8,040 nt of DNA from Opitutia bacterium (GCA_947488485.1 CANKZO010000098.1:1-8040); one strand, 5' to 3'. Positions 1-7,877 are shown, numbered from the stretch's first letter. The notes: generated from the letters alone by a model not told the origin. Made by a program: numbers and translations.

Positions 1-2368
1 CGTCGCCATCCCAGTCGGCCACGGTCTGCGTGGTGTATCCCCACTTGGCCTCCGCCGGCCCCTGGATGCTACCATTGCGGCCCGCCATGATGCGCAGGGT
101 CTTGCCGTCCGCCTGCAGGAGCTGAGGTGCGGCAAACTTGGGCGACGCCACACCCTTCCCGCTCAGATTTTCAAAGAAGGCCACATAGCCCGCGGTGTTG
201 CCGGAGATGATGTCGATGTCGCCGTCGCCATCCCAATCGAAACCGACCGGCGTCGCGAGGGCGCCGAACTTGATCTCATCCGCCTGCTGCTTGAAATACT
301 TCGGAGGCAGGAACAGCGGCGTATGGTCATCGGTGAACTTCCCCGTGTTCTCGATATAAGCCACGCGTCCGTCTTCGTCGCCGACGACGAGGTCGAGCTT
401 GCCGTCCTTATTCCAATCAAACGCGACGGGGGTGATCATCTCGAGGTCCATGGTCAGCGGACGCGGCGAACCCGGCAGGGCTTTGGCTTCGAGCGTAGCC
501 TTCCATGCCGCCGAACGTGCGCCGCTGATCACGCTCGCCGGCACGGTCAGCCGGCGTCCGGCGGCATACTTGGGCTCAGCCCGTGACCCGATATTCTCAA
601 AATAGGTGAAGCCGTCCAGGAACTCGCCGCAAAGGAGATCCAGATCCCCGTCGCCGTCGAAGTCCGCGAAATTAGGCGAGGGCCAGCCGAAGACCTCGAG
701 GTCCTTGCCGGCTGACTGGACGCGGACGGGCGACTGATACTTGGGCTTCTCGTCAGTGCCCTCGTTCCGCATGAAATACACGAAGCCGCGCAGCGGGCCT
801 TTGACCCACACGCCCTTCTCATTGTAGGCGTTATCCCAGCCGTAGTCGGTCCAATCACCGACGCCGACAATCACGTCGGTCTTCCCATCGCCGTCATAGT
901 CGACGACCTTCCACATGTTCGCCCGCACCTTGTTCGGGTGAATGTTCGACGGCAGCGGGAGCTTCTTGCCGAATTCGAGGCCGGTCTTCGCGAAGTCAGG
1001 ATATTCGACGCCCGGAGAGAGCACGCGCGGCTTGCCGTCGGCCCCCCAGCTGAGCTCGACGTTCTGCATGCCTTTACTGATGCGCAAGCCGGGCTTGAAG
1101 ACGGGCATGGGCTTGGCGGCCGTATCCGCATCCGCCCGGAAGACAGTCACGCCGTTCGAAGGCTTATCGGGACAGTTGACGACGAGTTCGAACTTGCCGT
1201 CACCATCGACGTCCATGGGCAGGGGCCAGGCCCAGAGGCCGACTCCGAGATCCACCACGAGCCCGGGGTTGTTGTACTTGAGCCGCTCAAGGCCGGCCTG
1301 GCCGGATGCGTCAGCCGTCTTCGGCCACGCCGATCCTTCCATCGGCCGTGCGACGAGCTTGGCGGGGTCGATGACCACATGCTTGGCGAGCTTGCGCTTC
1401 CAGGTGTAGGTCACATGCACGAGCCCGTCCGCCGATTGGATGATGGCGGGATAACTGAACTCGGCCTTAGGCTCATCCTCGAACACCAAGGCGGCTTCCC
1501 AAGTGATACCATCCTTACTCACGGCGAGATTGAGCGGACTGCGACCCTTGGCGGTGTGGTTATAGATCAGGAGATGACGTCCGTCCTTGAGCGTGACGGC
1601 ATCGGTGCCGGAATTCGGATTGGGCAAATCGGTCAGTTCGACCTTCGACCAGGTCGAGCCTTGGTCACGGGAGACGGTGCTGAAGACCTTGGCGTTACGG
1701 GTCCGCCCGACCGACATGAGGCTACCGTCTTTCAGGAACAGGATACTGGGCTGGATCGAGGCGGGAGCACCCTGCCCTTGCTCGACCGCGATTTTCTCCC
1801 ACGTGAGCCCATTATCGCGGCTACGCTCGAAATGGATCTGCCACGTCGGCCCGACCTTCAATCCTTCGGCACTGCTGCCCGAAAGGATGGTGCCGTCCTT
1901 CAGCTGCACGGGCTTGTTCTTGATCGGACCGAGGATGCCTTCGGGCAGGCGGCGCGGTTCACCCCAGGTCTTGCCGTTATCATCGCTGAGGCGGAGCAGT
2001 CCCCACCACTCGACCGGATTCGGGCCGACCTTGTAATACAGCTGGAGCGGTCCTTCCTTCGGCTGGAAGAGCACGGGATTCCAACAGGGGAAGCGCTTAC
2101 CGTCGGACTGCGTGCCTTCGGCGACCTTGACCGGGGCGGTCCAATTGCCGTCGACGCAACGAGCCGTCCAGATCGAGACGTCCGGCTTGCCTTCGGCCTC
2201 TCCGGCGAACCACGCCGCGACCAAGGTGCCGTCCTTGGCCTCGACAATCGTCGTCGCATGACAGCTCGGCACAGGATTGGTCTCGAAGATGAAGCCAGCA
2301 CGGACCACGCCGGGCTCGGCCGCGAAGGCCGAAAGCGTCAGGCAAGCGAACAACAGTCGTAAGATCAT
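1..2368 (-). CDS. Secreted sialidase-like (BNR) propeller fused to FG-GAP/VCBS repeats, 3' end missing
   Basis: The frame is open from an ATG at 2368 to the window edge (789 complete codons, no stop), so the C-terminus is missing. Residues 1-17 form a signal peptide (MILRLLFACLTLSAFAA), placing the protein outside the cytoplasm. Residues about 20-340 resemble the sialidase-like BNR family (COG4692/PF13088): an N-terminal SCHATTIVEAKDG stretch, Asp-box motifs SDDNGKTW (128-135), SRDNGLTW (183-190) and SRDQGSTW (233-240), a degenerate SKDGITW (284-290), plus GRSPLN near 275 and EFSYPAI near 303. The classical sialidase FRIP motif is not seen, so sialic acid should not be assumed as substrate. 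From residue 386 on there are six FG-GAP-type acidic loops, starting near D386, D490, D569, D651, D711 and D785 (typically DxDGDGxxD), which usually bind calcium and build a second beta-propeller. No Shine-Dalgarno precedes the start. It follows the lipoprotein gene by 53 bp and is probably co-transcribed with it. The domain calls are firm; the reaction is unknown. Confidence 0.93.
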   Translation of the reverse strand, partial: MILRLLFACLTLSAFAAEPGVVRAGFIFETNPVPSCHATTIVEAKDGTLVAAWFAGEAEGKPDVSIWTARCVDGNWTAPVKVAEGTQSDGKRFPCWNPVLFQPKEGPLQLYYKVGPNPVEWWGLLRLSDDNGKTWGEPRRLPEGILGPIKNKPVQLKDGTILSGSSAEGLKVGPTWQIHFERSRDNGLTWEKIAVEQGQGAPASIQPSILFLKDGSLMSVGRTRNAKVFSTVSRDQGSTWSKVELTDLPNPNSGTDAVTLKDGRHLLIYNHTAKGRSPLNLAVSKDGITWEAALVFEDEPKAEFSYPAIIQSADGLVHVTYTWKRKLAKHVVIDPAKLVARPMEGSAWPKTADASGQAGLERLKYNNPGLVVDLGVGLWAWPLPMDVDGDGKFELVVNCPDKPSNGVTVFRADADTAAKPMPVFKPGLRISKGMQNVELSWGADGKPRVLSPGVEYPDFAKTGLEFGKKLPLPSNIHPNKVRANMWKVVDYDGDGKTDVIVGVGDWTDYGWDNAYNEKGVWVKGPLRGFVYFMRNEGTDEKPKYQSPVRVQSAGKDLEVFGWPSPNFADFDGDGDLDLLCGEFLDGFTYFENIGSRAEPKYAAGRRLTVPASVISGARSAAWKATLEAKALPGSPRPLTMDLEMITPVAFDWNKDGKLDLVVGDEDGRVAYIENTGKFTDDHTPLFLPPKYFKQQADEIKFGALATPVGFDWDGDGDIDIISGNTAGYVAFFENLSGKGVASPKFAAPQLLQADGKTLRIMAGRNGSIQGPAEAKWGYTTQTVADWDGD

Positions 2369-2399
2369 ACGGGGTAAGCCGACTATCCGACTGAACCCC

Positions 2400-2416
2400 G
2401 CAGGAAACAAGCCTGC
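2400..2416 (-). other. Small hairpin in the gap between the two minus-strand genes
   Basis: On the minus strand GCAGG and CCTGC form a perfect 5-bp stem around a 7-base loop, in the 53-bp spacer after the lipoprotein gene. No T-run follows (GGGG comes next), so it is not a convincing intrinsic terminator. It could slow transcription or protect an mRNA end, or be chance. The rest of the spacer holds nothing recognisable. Confidence 0.2.
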
Positions 2417-2421
2417 ACTGG

Positions 2422-3201
2422 TCACTCGGATAACCGGGAAACGATCACCTGCTTGGTCTTACGCTGGATGGAATAAAGCTCCTGCGGTCGCGTGGGATCC
2501 CAGGCGAAGGCCTGACCGGCCGAAGCGAACGCCACCTTCCCCTCCCAGTGCGCCTGACCCCCGCCCGCGGGCAGGCTGAGCCGATAGAGTTCCTTCGCAT
2601 CATGCCCCGAGACCCAGACCATGCCGTCCAAACCGAAGCCGCCGCCTGAACTGCTGAACATGCCGAAACGCGCCAGAAGCTCGGACGGGAACGACCACTC
2701 GGCCAAGGGCTTCCAATCGGCGTCATAACGGATGAGCCGGCTCCGCGCCGGATTACTGTTCACCGCGTAATGCGCAAAACAGACCAACCAGCCCGCGCGC
2801 TCGGGCACCGCCCAAGTCAACGAGCCCGGCGGGTCGACGAAGACCTTCCGCCCGAGGTGTCGCAAGGTGACCGCATCAAAGAACTCCAACGAACTCTCGT
2901 CCGGCTTGGCGGGGAAATTGGAGTGAGCCACGACCAGGCGATCGCCGACGACGACGCCTGCGTTGAGGTGCTTGATGCCCGACCCGGGCGGAGCGCTCCA
3001 TTCACCGACCTTACGGCCGGTGGACTTCTCATATTTTCCGAGCGCGCGGTCACCGATCGCGTAGAAATATTCCGCCCCCACGGCCACGCCTTGGTTGGCT
3101 TCGGCTGCCGGCCAGCTGCGCACGACCTCGAGACGCGCCGTCGGGACGCTGACGCAGCCCACGAGGCATACGACAAAAAGGGGGAGCAGGCCGAGGCGCA
3201 T
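2422..3201 (-). CDS. Putative beta-propeller-like lipoprotein of unknown function
   Basis: This encodes 259 residues from the ATG at 3201. That start is preferred over an upstream in-frame TTG at 3237, which would add 12 residues, because it gives a compact lipoprotein signal: MRLGLLPLF followed by the lipobox LVGC, with the acylated cysteine at residue 16. A valine, not aspartate, follows the cysteine, which in the E. coli rule would send it to the outer membrane. The mature part has strand-turn patterns typical of a propeller: a QGVAVGAEYFYAIGD stretch, then a KHLNAGVVVGDRLVVAHSNFP stretch, GSLTWAVPE, GFGLDGMVWVSGHDAKELY, and a C-terminal GQAFAWDPT motif. I recognise these as resembling a conserved family of hypothetical secreted proteins found in Bacteroidota and PVC bacteria, but I know of no established activity. 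No catalytic residues can be named. It is the first gene of the leftward pair and is transcribed away from the dehydrogenase operon. Confidence 0.85.
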   Translation of the reverse strand: MRLGLLPLFVVCLVGCVSVPTARLEVVRSWPAAEANQGVAVGAEYFYAIGDRALGKYEKSTGRKVGEWSAPPGSGIKHLNAGVVVGDRLVVAHSNFPAKPDESSLEFFDAVTLRHLGRKVFVDPPGSLTWAVPERAGWLVCFAHYAVNSNPARSRLIRYDADWKPLAEWSFPSELLARFGMFSSSGGGFGLDGMVWVSGHDAKELYRLSLPAGGGQAHWEGKVAFASAGQAFAWDPTRPQELYSIQRKTKQVIVSRLSE

Positions 3202-3321
3202 GAGGCTCAAACTGAAGGCGCAATGAAGCGGTTTCAATCATTTCAGCAGGCGGCGGAGCGGAATCAGACATGTCTTAATGATTTATCCCCGCCGGCAATC
3301 GGTCATCTTCACCTGTGCCCC
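3202..3321. promoter_or_regulatory. Divergent intergenic region with probable promoters for both directions
   Basis: This 120-bp spacer separates the start of the leftward lipoprotein gene from the start of the rightward dehydrogenase operon, so promoters for both should lie here. It contains an A+T-rich island at about 3276-3288 (TTAATGATTTATC) in otherwise GC-rich DNA, a reasonable place for -10 elements. I cannot assign a confident -35/-10 pair on either strand. A 10-bp perfect palindrome, AGACATGTCT, lies at 3266-3275 next to the island and might be an operator half-turn. There is no Shine-Dalgarno sequence before either start. Confidence 0.45.
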
Positions 3322-6300
3322 ATGCGTACCGCCCGTCGCATCCTCTCCCTGTTGCCTATCCTGCTTGGCGCGCTGCTCGGCGCCGCCGACGGCATCAAGA
3401 CCACGACGACTTATGAAAAAGCCTACGGTGGATCCAAAGGCGCGCCGAAAGTAGACGCCGCCAAGGAGCTGCCGCGCTATCCGGCCGTCGAAGCGGCTTC
3501 CGCGCCCGCTACCTGGAAAGTGAAACCGGGTTTCAAACTCCAACTGGCGGCCCACGAACCGCAGGTCCGCGATCCGATCGCGGTCTGCTTCGACGAACGC
3601 GGCCGGATGTTCGTCTGCGAGATGATCGACTACTCGGAACGCCGCGACGAGATCCCGCACCTCGGCCGCGTCTCGGTCCTCGAAGACAAGGACGGCGACG
3701 GGTATTACGAGACGAGCCGCGTCTTCGCCGACAACCTGCCCTGGCCCACTGGGCTGCTCTGGGCCAACGGCGGTCTCTACGTCCTGACGACGCCTGATCT
3801 CTGGCGCTTCGAAGACCGCGCGGGCAAAGGCGTGGCCGACCATCGAGAGAAGGTCTTCACGGGCTTCGGCACGGGACTGAAGATCATCAACGTCCAAGGG
3901 ATGGCCAACAGCCTGCAATGGGGACCCGACCAACGCGTCCATCTCCTCGCCGGCGGCGGTAACCGCGGCAAGGTCTCCTGCCTGCTGCGCCCCGAGCTCC
4001 CCGCGCTCGAACTCGGTGGCAATGATTTCTGGTTCGACCCGCTGACCCATACTTTCGGACTCGAAGCCGGCGGTGCCCAATACGGGATGAGCTACGATGA
4101 CTTCGGCCGGAAATTCGGCTGCTCCAACTCGGACCACCTGCAATACTGGGTCCACGACCGCACGGGGGCGTCAGCAAACCCTCACCTTCCCTTGCCCGCC
4201 CCGCGTCAGAGTATCGCCAAGGACGGCGGCGCCGCCGAAGTCTTCCGCATCAGTCCCGATGAACCCTGGCGCATCGTCCGCACGCGATGGCGTATCTCCG
4301 GCGCGGTCCCGGGAGCCGTCGAAGGCGGCGGCCGGGTCAGCGGCTACTTCACCGGTGCGACGGGTACGACAATCTATCGTGGTGATGCCTACGGCCTGTC
4401 CTTCAAGAACAACAGCTTCACGGGCGATGCGGGCGGTCAGCTCATCCACCGCAAGGTGATCACCCCCGCCGCCGACGGCGTCAGCCTCTCCGGAGAACGC
4501 CCGACCGACGAACGGGGCTTCGAATTCGCCGCGAGCCGCGACACCTGGGTCCGCGTGGTCAATTTCGCCAACGCCCCCGACGGCTGCCTCCACGTCTGCG
4601 ATATGTATCGCGAGGTGATCGAACACCCGTGGTCCATTCCTGACGAGATCAAGCAACACCTCGACCTGAACAACGGCAACGACCGCGGCCGCATCTATCG
4701 TCTGGTCCCTGACGATAAGGATTGGGTCCGTCGTCCCTCGGTCGACCTGGCCAAGGCCACGACGTCCCAGCTCATCGAGACGCTCTCCCACGCCAACGGC
4801 TGGCATCGCGATACGGCCTCCCGCCTGCTCTACGAACGCCGCGATCCCGGCGCGCGCTCCCAGCTCTCAGGCCTGCTCCAGACCGCCCCGAATCCGCTCG
4901 CCCGCCTGCATGCGCTGAACCTTCTGGTGGCGACCAAGCAACTGCCGGAAACGCTCATGGTCACCGCCCTCGGCGACGCCGACGCGGCCGTCCGCGAACG
5001 CGCGGTCTTTCTGACTGGAGATTATTACCATAAAAAGTCGCTGAGCCGTGGCGCGACCGCCGCCCTGATGCGTCATGCCACCTCGGAGGACGCTCGTCTC
5101 CGGTTCCAGACGGCGCTCACGCTTGCTCGGGTGACGCCGGCCGACGACGCGACCGATCTTTCGAACGCCTTGGTGTCCCTGGCCCGCCGCGACCACGCCC
5201 ACGCCTGGATCGCCCCGGCCATCCTCAGCGTCCACCCCACGGTGCTTTCCCGGCGATTGCTCCCTGCACTGGCCGACGAAACCTTCACCGGACAAGCCGA
5301 AGCCTTCCTGTCGCAACTCATCCTAGTGCGCGCCATCTCCCAACCCGCGGAGGACCGGCCCGCTCAGCTCGAGCAAGTGCTCCGTCTCGGCGCCCGTCCT
5401 GCCCACTTGAGCGCGCTCGCGAAAGGACTCGCCCGTGCGGGATCCTCGTTGGAGAAAGCCGACGCGTCCGGAAAGTTGGCACGCTTGTTCGCCGAGGCCG
5501 CGACCGTCGTCAACGATCCCAAGCAGTCAATCACTCGCCGCGTCGATCGTCTCGCGCTGCTGGCCGCCGCTCCCCTCAAGCTCAGCCGTCCCGTCCTCAC
5601 GGCCTGCCTCTCTGCCGACCGTCCGGCCGAACTCCAGGCGGCGGCGCTGACTCAATGGGGCGCCACGGCTGACCCTGGCTTCACCCTCACGATCGTCGAA
5701 CGATGGAAGGACCTCGACGCTTCGGTCCGCACCCAGGCGATGACCCAGCTCCTCCAACGGCCCGATCGCGTGAAGCCTCTCCTGAACGCCGTCGCGGCCA
5801 AGCAGCTTCCCGCCTCGGCCTTCGACGCCGGCCAGGTGCAATCCTTGCTCAAACACAAGGACGCCCAAGTCGCCGCGCTGGCGCGTACGGCGCTCGCCGA
5901 GGTGATCCCGCCTTCCCGCGAGGTCGTCACGGCCAAGTATGCCGCCAGCGTGGACCTCGCCGGTGACGCCACCCGCGGCCTCGCGGTCTATCAACGCGCC
6001 TGCGTGATCTGCCACCGGGCCGGCGGGCAAGGCATGGAAGTCGGGCCTGACCTGCTCACGGTGAAGAACAAGGGCCGCCCCGCCCTGCTCACGGCCATCC
6101 TCGAACCGAACAAGGAGATCGCCGCCCAATACATGTCCTTCCTGGTGCAGACTCGCGCCGGCGAATCGTACCTCGGCGTGATCGCCGAAGACACCGCCAC
6201 GCAGCTGACGCTCAGGATGCCCGGCGGCGTCTCGAAGACGATCCTCCGCGCCGACGTGTCGGGCAGCTCCTCCGACGGTCGCAGCCTGATGCCGGAAGGA

Positions 6301-6366
6301 CTCGAAGGCGGCCTCACGACCCAAGACATGGCCGATCTGCTCACCTTCATCGAAACCCTGAAATAA
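3322..6366 (+). CDS. PVC-type membrane-bound dehydrogenase, HEAT-like repeats and C-terminal haem c domain
   Basis: This is a 1014-residue secreted redox protein. The reading frame stays open far upstream, but the ATG at 3322 begins a clear signal peptide (MRTARRILSLLPILLGALLG), lies outside the divergent gene, and is chosen for that. Residues about 65-465 form the propeller dehydrogenase domain typical of PVC bacteria (TIGR02604-like, related to sugar dehydrogenases): an acidic DKDGDGYYE loop at 122-130, ANSLQWGPD near 195, CDMYREVIEHPW at 426-437 and GRIYRLVP at 456-463. Residues about 470-865 are helical and HEAT-like. The C-terminus (about 880-1014) is the PVC haem-binding domain (TIGR02603-like): CVICH at 894-898 for covalent haem, and M990 in SLMPEGLE as a plausible axial ligand. 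By family, it probably oxidises a sugar or alcohol and passes electrons to its own haem; the substrate and cofactor are not visible. It leads a tight operon, 1 bp before the DUF1080 gene. Confidence 0.95.
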   Translation: MRTARRILSLLPILLGALLGAADGIKTTTTYEKAYGGSKGAPKVDAAKELPRYPAVEAASAPATWKVKPGFKLQLAAHEPQVRDPIAVCFDERGRMFVCEMIDYSERRDEIPHLGRVSVLEDKDGDGYYETSRVFADNLPWPTGLLWANGGLYVLTTPDLWRFEDRAGKGVADHREKVFTGFGTGLKIINVQGMANSLQWGPDQRVHLLAGGGNRGKVSCLLRPELPALELGGNDFWFDPLTHTFGLEAGGAQYGMSYDDFGRKFGCSNSDHLQYWVHDRTGASANPHLPLPAPRQSIAKDGGAAEVFRISPDEPWRIVRTRWRISGAVPGAVEGGGRVSGYFTGATGTTIYRGDAYGLSFKNNSFTGDAGGQLIHRKVITPAADGVSLSGERPTDERGFEFAASRDTWVRVVNFANAPDGCLHVCDMYREVIEHPWSIPDEIKQHLDLNNGNDRGRIYRLVPDDKDWVRRPSVDLAKATTSQLIETLSHANGWHRDTASRLLYERRDPGARSQLSGLLQTAPNPLARLHALNLLVATKQLPETLMVTALGDADAAVRERAVFLTGDYYHKKSLSRGATAALMRHATSEDARLRFQTALTLARVTPADDATDLSNALVSLARRDHAHAWIAPAILSVHPTVLSRRLLPALADETFTGQAEAFLSQLILVRAISQPAEDRPAQLEQVLRLGARPAHLSALAKGLARAGSSLEKADASGKLARLFAEAATVVNDPKQSITRRVDRLALLAAAPLKLSRPVLTACLSADRPAELQAAALTQWGATADPGFTLTIVERWKDLDASVRTQAMTQLLQRPDRVKPLLNAVAAKQLPASAFDAGQVQSLLKHKDAQVAALARTALAEVIPPSREVVTAKYAASVDLAGDATRGLAVYQRACVICHRAGGQGMEVGPDLLTVKNKGRPALLTAILEPNKEIAAQYMSFLVQTRAGESYLGVIAEDTATQLTLRMPGGVSKTILRADVSGSSSDGRSLMPEGLEGGLTTQDMADLLTFIETLK

Positions 6367-6367
6367 G

Positions 6368-7042
6368 ATGCGCTCCCTTTTCGCCTGCCTGCTCTCCCTG
6401 CCGCTCTTGGCCGAGGCGCCGCCCGAGGGCTTCCGCTCCCTGTTCAACGGCAAGGACCTCTCGGGGTGGCACGGCCATAATCCGCACCAAGGCCTCAAGC
6501 TGACCAGCGAGAAGAAAACGGCCGACCTCGCCAAGCAGCGCACAGATTTTCCGCAGCACTGGCGCGTGGAGAATGGCGAGCTGGTCAACGCCGGCACGGG
6601 ACCCTACGCGACGACGGACGAGGCGTTCGGTGATATCGAACTCCGCCTCGAGTATAAGACGGTCGCGAAAGCCGATTCGGGCATCTACCTCCGCGGCACT
6701 CCGCAGGTACAGATTTGGGACCTCAATCAGGTCTTCGACCCGAAGAAGCCAGACCGTAAACCGCACCTGGGCTCGGGCGGTCTTTTCAATAACACGCCCG
6801 GCGCCCCCGGACGCGACCCGCTCGTGGCCGCCGACAAGCCCTTCGGCGAATGGAATGCCTTCCGCATCATCCAGAAGGGCGACGTCACCACGATCTGGCT
6901 CAACGGCCGTATGGTCGTCGACCACGCCAAGATGGAAAACTACTGGGACCGCGCCAATCCCCTCCCCTCCAAAGGTCCTCTCATGCTCCAGACCCACGGC
7001 GGCGAAATCCGCTGGCGCAACCTCTTCGTCAAGCCGCTCTGA
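6368..7042 (+). CDS. Secreted DUF1080 protein, probable 3-keto-disaccharide hydrolase
   Basis: This 224-residue protein has a short signal peptide (MRSLFACLLSLPLLAEA) and a single DUF1080 domain, which has a concanavalin-like jelly-roll fold. The family hallmarks run in order: GFRSLFNGKDLSGWHGHNP at the N-terminus, HWRVENGELVN near 66, GDIELRLEYK, ADSGIYLRGTPQVQIWD, GSGGLFNN, WNAFRIIQKGD, IWLNGRMVVDHA, ENYWDR, and the closing LQTHGGEIRWRNLFVK. Length is typical for a single-domain member. Characterised relatives act on 3-keto-glycosides and related oxidised sugars; applying that here is inference. The start lies 1 bp after the dehydrogenase stop (TAAGATG) without a Shine-Dalgarno, so its translation is probably coupled. 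The pairing with an upstream dehydrogenase fits a scheme in which oxidation creates the keto-sugar this enzyme cleaves. Confidence 0.93.
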   Translation: MRSLFACLLSLPLLAEAPPEGFRSLFNGKDLSGWHGHNPHQGLKLTSEKKTADLAKQRTDFPQHWRVENGELVNAGTGPYATTDEAFGDIELRLEYKTVAKADSGIYLRGTPQVQIWDLNQVFDPKKPDRKPHLGSGGLFNNTPGAPGRDPLVAADKPFGEWNAFRIIQKGDVTTIWLNGRMVVDHAKMENYWDRANPLPSKGPLMLQTHGGEIRWRNLFVKPL

Positions 7043-7043
7043 T

Positions 7044-7877
7044 ATGCCCGCCCTCCAGACTGCGCTTTGCCTGCTCGCCGCGACCTGCCTGTCCGACGAC
7101 GGTCTGCGCCGTGGGCTGACCTTTCACGCCCCCTTCGATACCGGCTTCGACGCCGCGTCATCCGCCGACGACCCGGCCTGTCGGGTCCGCGCCAGCGGTA
7201 AGATGGTGTCGCCTACGCCCGGACCGGAGATGAGACTCGCGACCGATGGCAAGTTCGGCGGCTGCCTCGTCTTTCCCAAGAAGGGTGCGGTCCGCCCTGA
7301 GTACGCGGCATCGAAGTCCCTCGCCTATGGCACGACCGACTGGTCGGCCACGGTCTCGATCTGGCTACGCCTCGATCCGGATAAAGACCTCGAGCCTGGC
7401 TATTGCGATCCGGTCCAGATCATCGGCGACGATGTGAAGAAGGGCTTCATCTTCCTGGAATGGTCGAAAGACCATTCGCCGCGTCATTTCCGTTTCGCCG
7501 TGCGCCCGCTCTACCACCTCTGGAACCCCGATGCGGTCGGCTGGGAACAGATCCCCGACGAACGCCGTCCGATGGTAAAGATGGAGCAGGCCCCATTCCG
7601 TCGCGACCGCTGGACGCACGTGGCCTTCGTGCTCGACCATATCAACAACCATGCCGCCCCTCCCCGCGCCCGTCTGCATATCGACGGACGCCAGATCGGC
7701 GTCATCCAAGGCCATGACCTTACCTTCGGCTGGGACCCCGCCGCCCTCCGCCTAGTACTAGGCGCCGCCTACGTCGGCTCGCTCGACGATCTGGCCGTCT
7801 GGAACCGCGCCCTCTCGGCCGATGAAATCGCCCGCCTGTACGCCCTGCCAGGGGGCGTGGAAACTTTACGCCGATGA
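7044..7877 (+). CDS. Secreted LamG/concanavalin-A-like domain protein
   Basis: This is a 277-residue protein. The reading frame is open upstream through the hydrolase gene, but the ATG at 7044 lies 1 bp after that gene's stop (TGATATG) and is followed by a hydrophobic leader, so it is taken as the start. The leader ([17 protein letters not shown]) is short and lacks the usual positive charge, so export is likely but not certain. The body is a LamG-type jelly roll. Its N-terminal strand is GLTFHAPFD, and the core includes [13 protein letters not shown] near 95, [10 protein letters not shown] near 190, a LHIDGRQIG stretch, and the closing [24 protein letters not shown]. This closing motif is the signature of LamG (PF13385-like) domains. 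No catalytic residues are recognisable, and a carbohydrate-binding or adhesion role is the usual inference. A 16-bp palindrome with three rare codons lies inside it at 7749-7764. It ends in a 4-bp ATGA overlap with the next gene. Confidence 0.9.
   Translation: MPALQTALCLLAATCLSDDGLRRGLTFHAPFDTGFDAASSADDPACRVRASGKMVSPTPGPEMRLATDGKFGGCLVFPKKGAVRPEYAASKSLAYGTTDWSATVSIWLRLDPDKDLEPGYCDPVQIIGDDVKKGFIFLEWSKDHSPRHFRFAVRPLYHLWNPDAVGWEQIPDERRPMVKMEQAPFRRDRWTHVAFVLDHINNHAAPPRARLHIDGRQIGVIQGHDLTFGWDPAALRLVLGAAYVGSLDDLAVWNRALSADEIARLYALPGGVETLRR
7749..7764. repeat. 16-bp perfect palindrome inside the LamG gene
   Basis: CGCCTAGTACTAGGCG is a perfect inverted repeat with no spacer. It covers codons 236-240 (Arg-Leu-Val-Leu-Gly) and uses CTA, GTA and CTA, codons that are scarce in these GC-rich genes, and it contains two CTAG tetranucleotides. 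It may be a protein-binding site or a chance product of the protein sequence. Confidence 0.6.

Noticed and set aside
1..239. 17-base near-identical copies at 1-17 and 223-239 (one mismatch) as a DNA repeat
   Set aside because: Both encode the DWDGD core of FG-GAP loops, so protein repeat conservation explains them.
938..2362. Long open frame (474 codons) on the plus strand
   Set aside because: It is antisense to the sialidase-like/FG-GAP gene, whose motifs are unambiguous. Long antisense frames are common in GC-rich DNA and this one shows no domain or leader.
3202..3237. Upstream TTG start (3237) for the lipoprotein
   Set aside because: It would add 12 residues before a lipoprotein signal already complete from the ATG at 3201, and it has no better ribosome binding site.
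3262..3283. AATCA/TGATT inverted pair around the 3266-3275 palindrome
   Set aside because: Its centre is offset by about two bases from the palindrome, so the two do not form one symmetric site; arms of five bases are expected by chance.
2770..3321. In-frame 184-codon N-terminal extension of the dehydrogenase gene
   Set aside because: It overlaps the lipoprotein gene on the opposite strand, has low-complexity charged composition without family motifs, and the downstream ATG at 3322 starts a clear signal peptide.
3283..4155. 290-codon minus-strand open frame under the dehydrogenase
   Set aside because: It is a shadow of the strongly conserved dehydrogenase domain; its protein has no recognisable motif or leader.
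5021..5040. A+T-rich patch in the dehydrogenase gene as an internal promoter
   Set aside because: It encodes a Tyr-Tyr-His-Lys-Lys stretch in frame; amino acid choice explains the composition and no -35 partner is visible.
5527..6597. 356-codon minus-strand open frame
   Set aside because: It runs antisense to the HEAT/haem part of the dehydrogenase and the start of the DUF1080 gene, with biased composition and no domain.
6573..7043. In-frame upstream extension of the LamG gene through the hydrolase gene
   Set aside because: It is rich in Ser, Arg and Thr and out of frame with the DUF1080 gene. The hydrophobic leader starts at 7044 right after the hydrolase stop.
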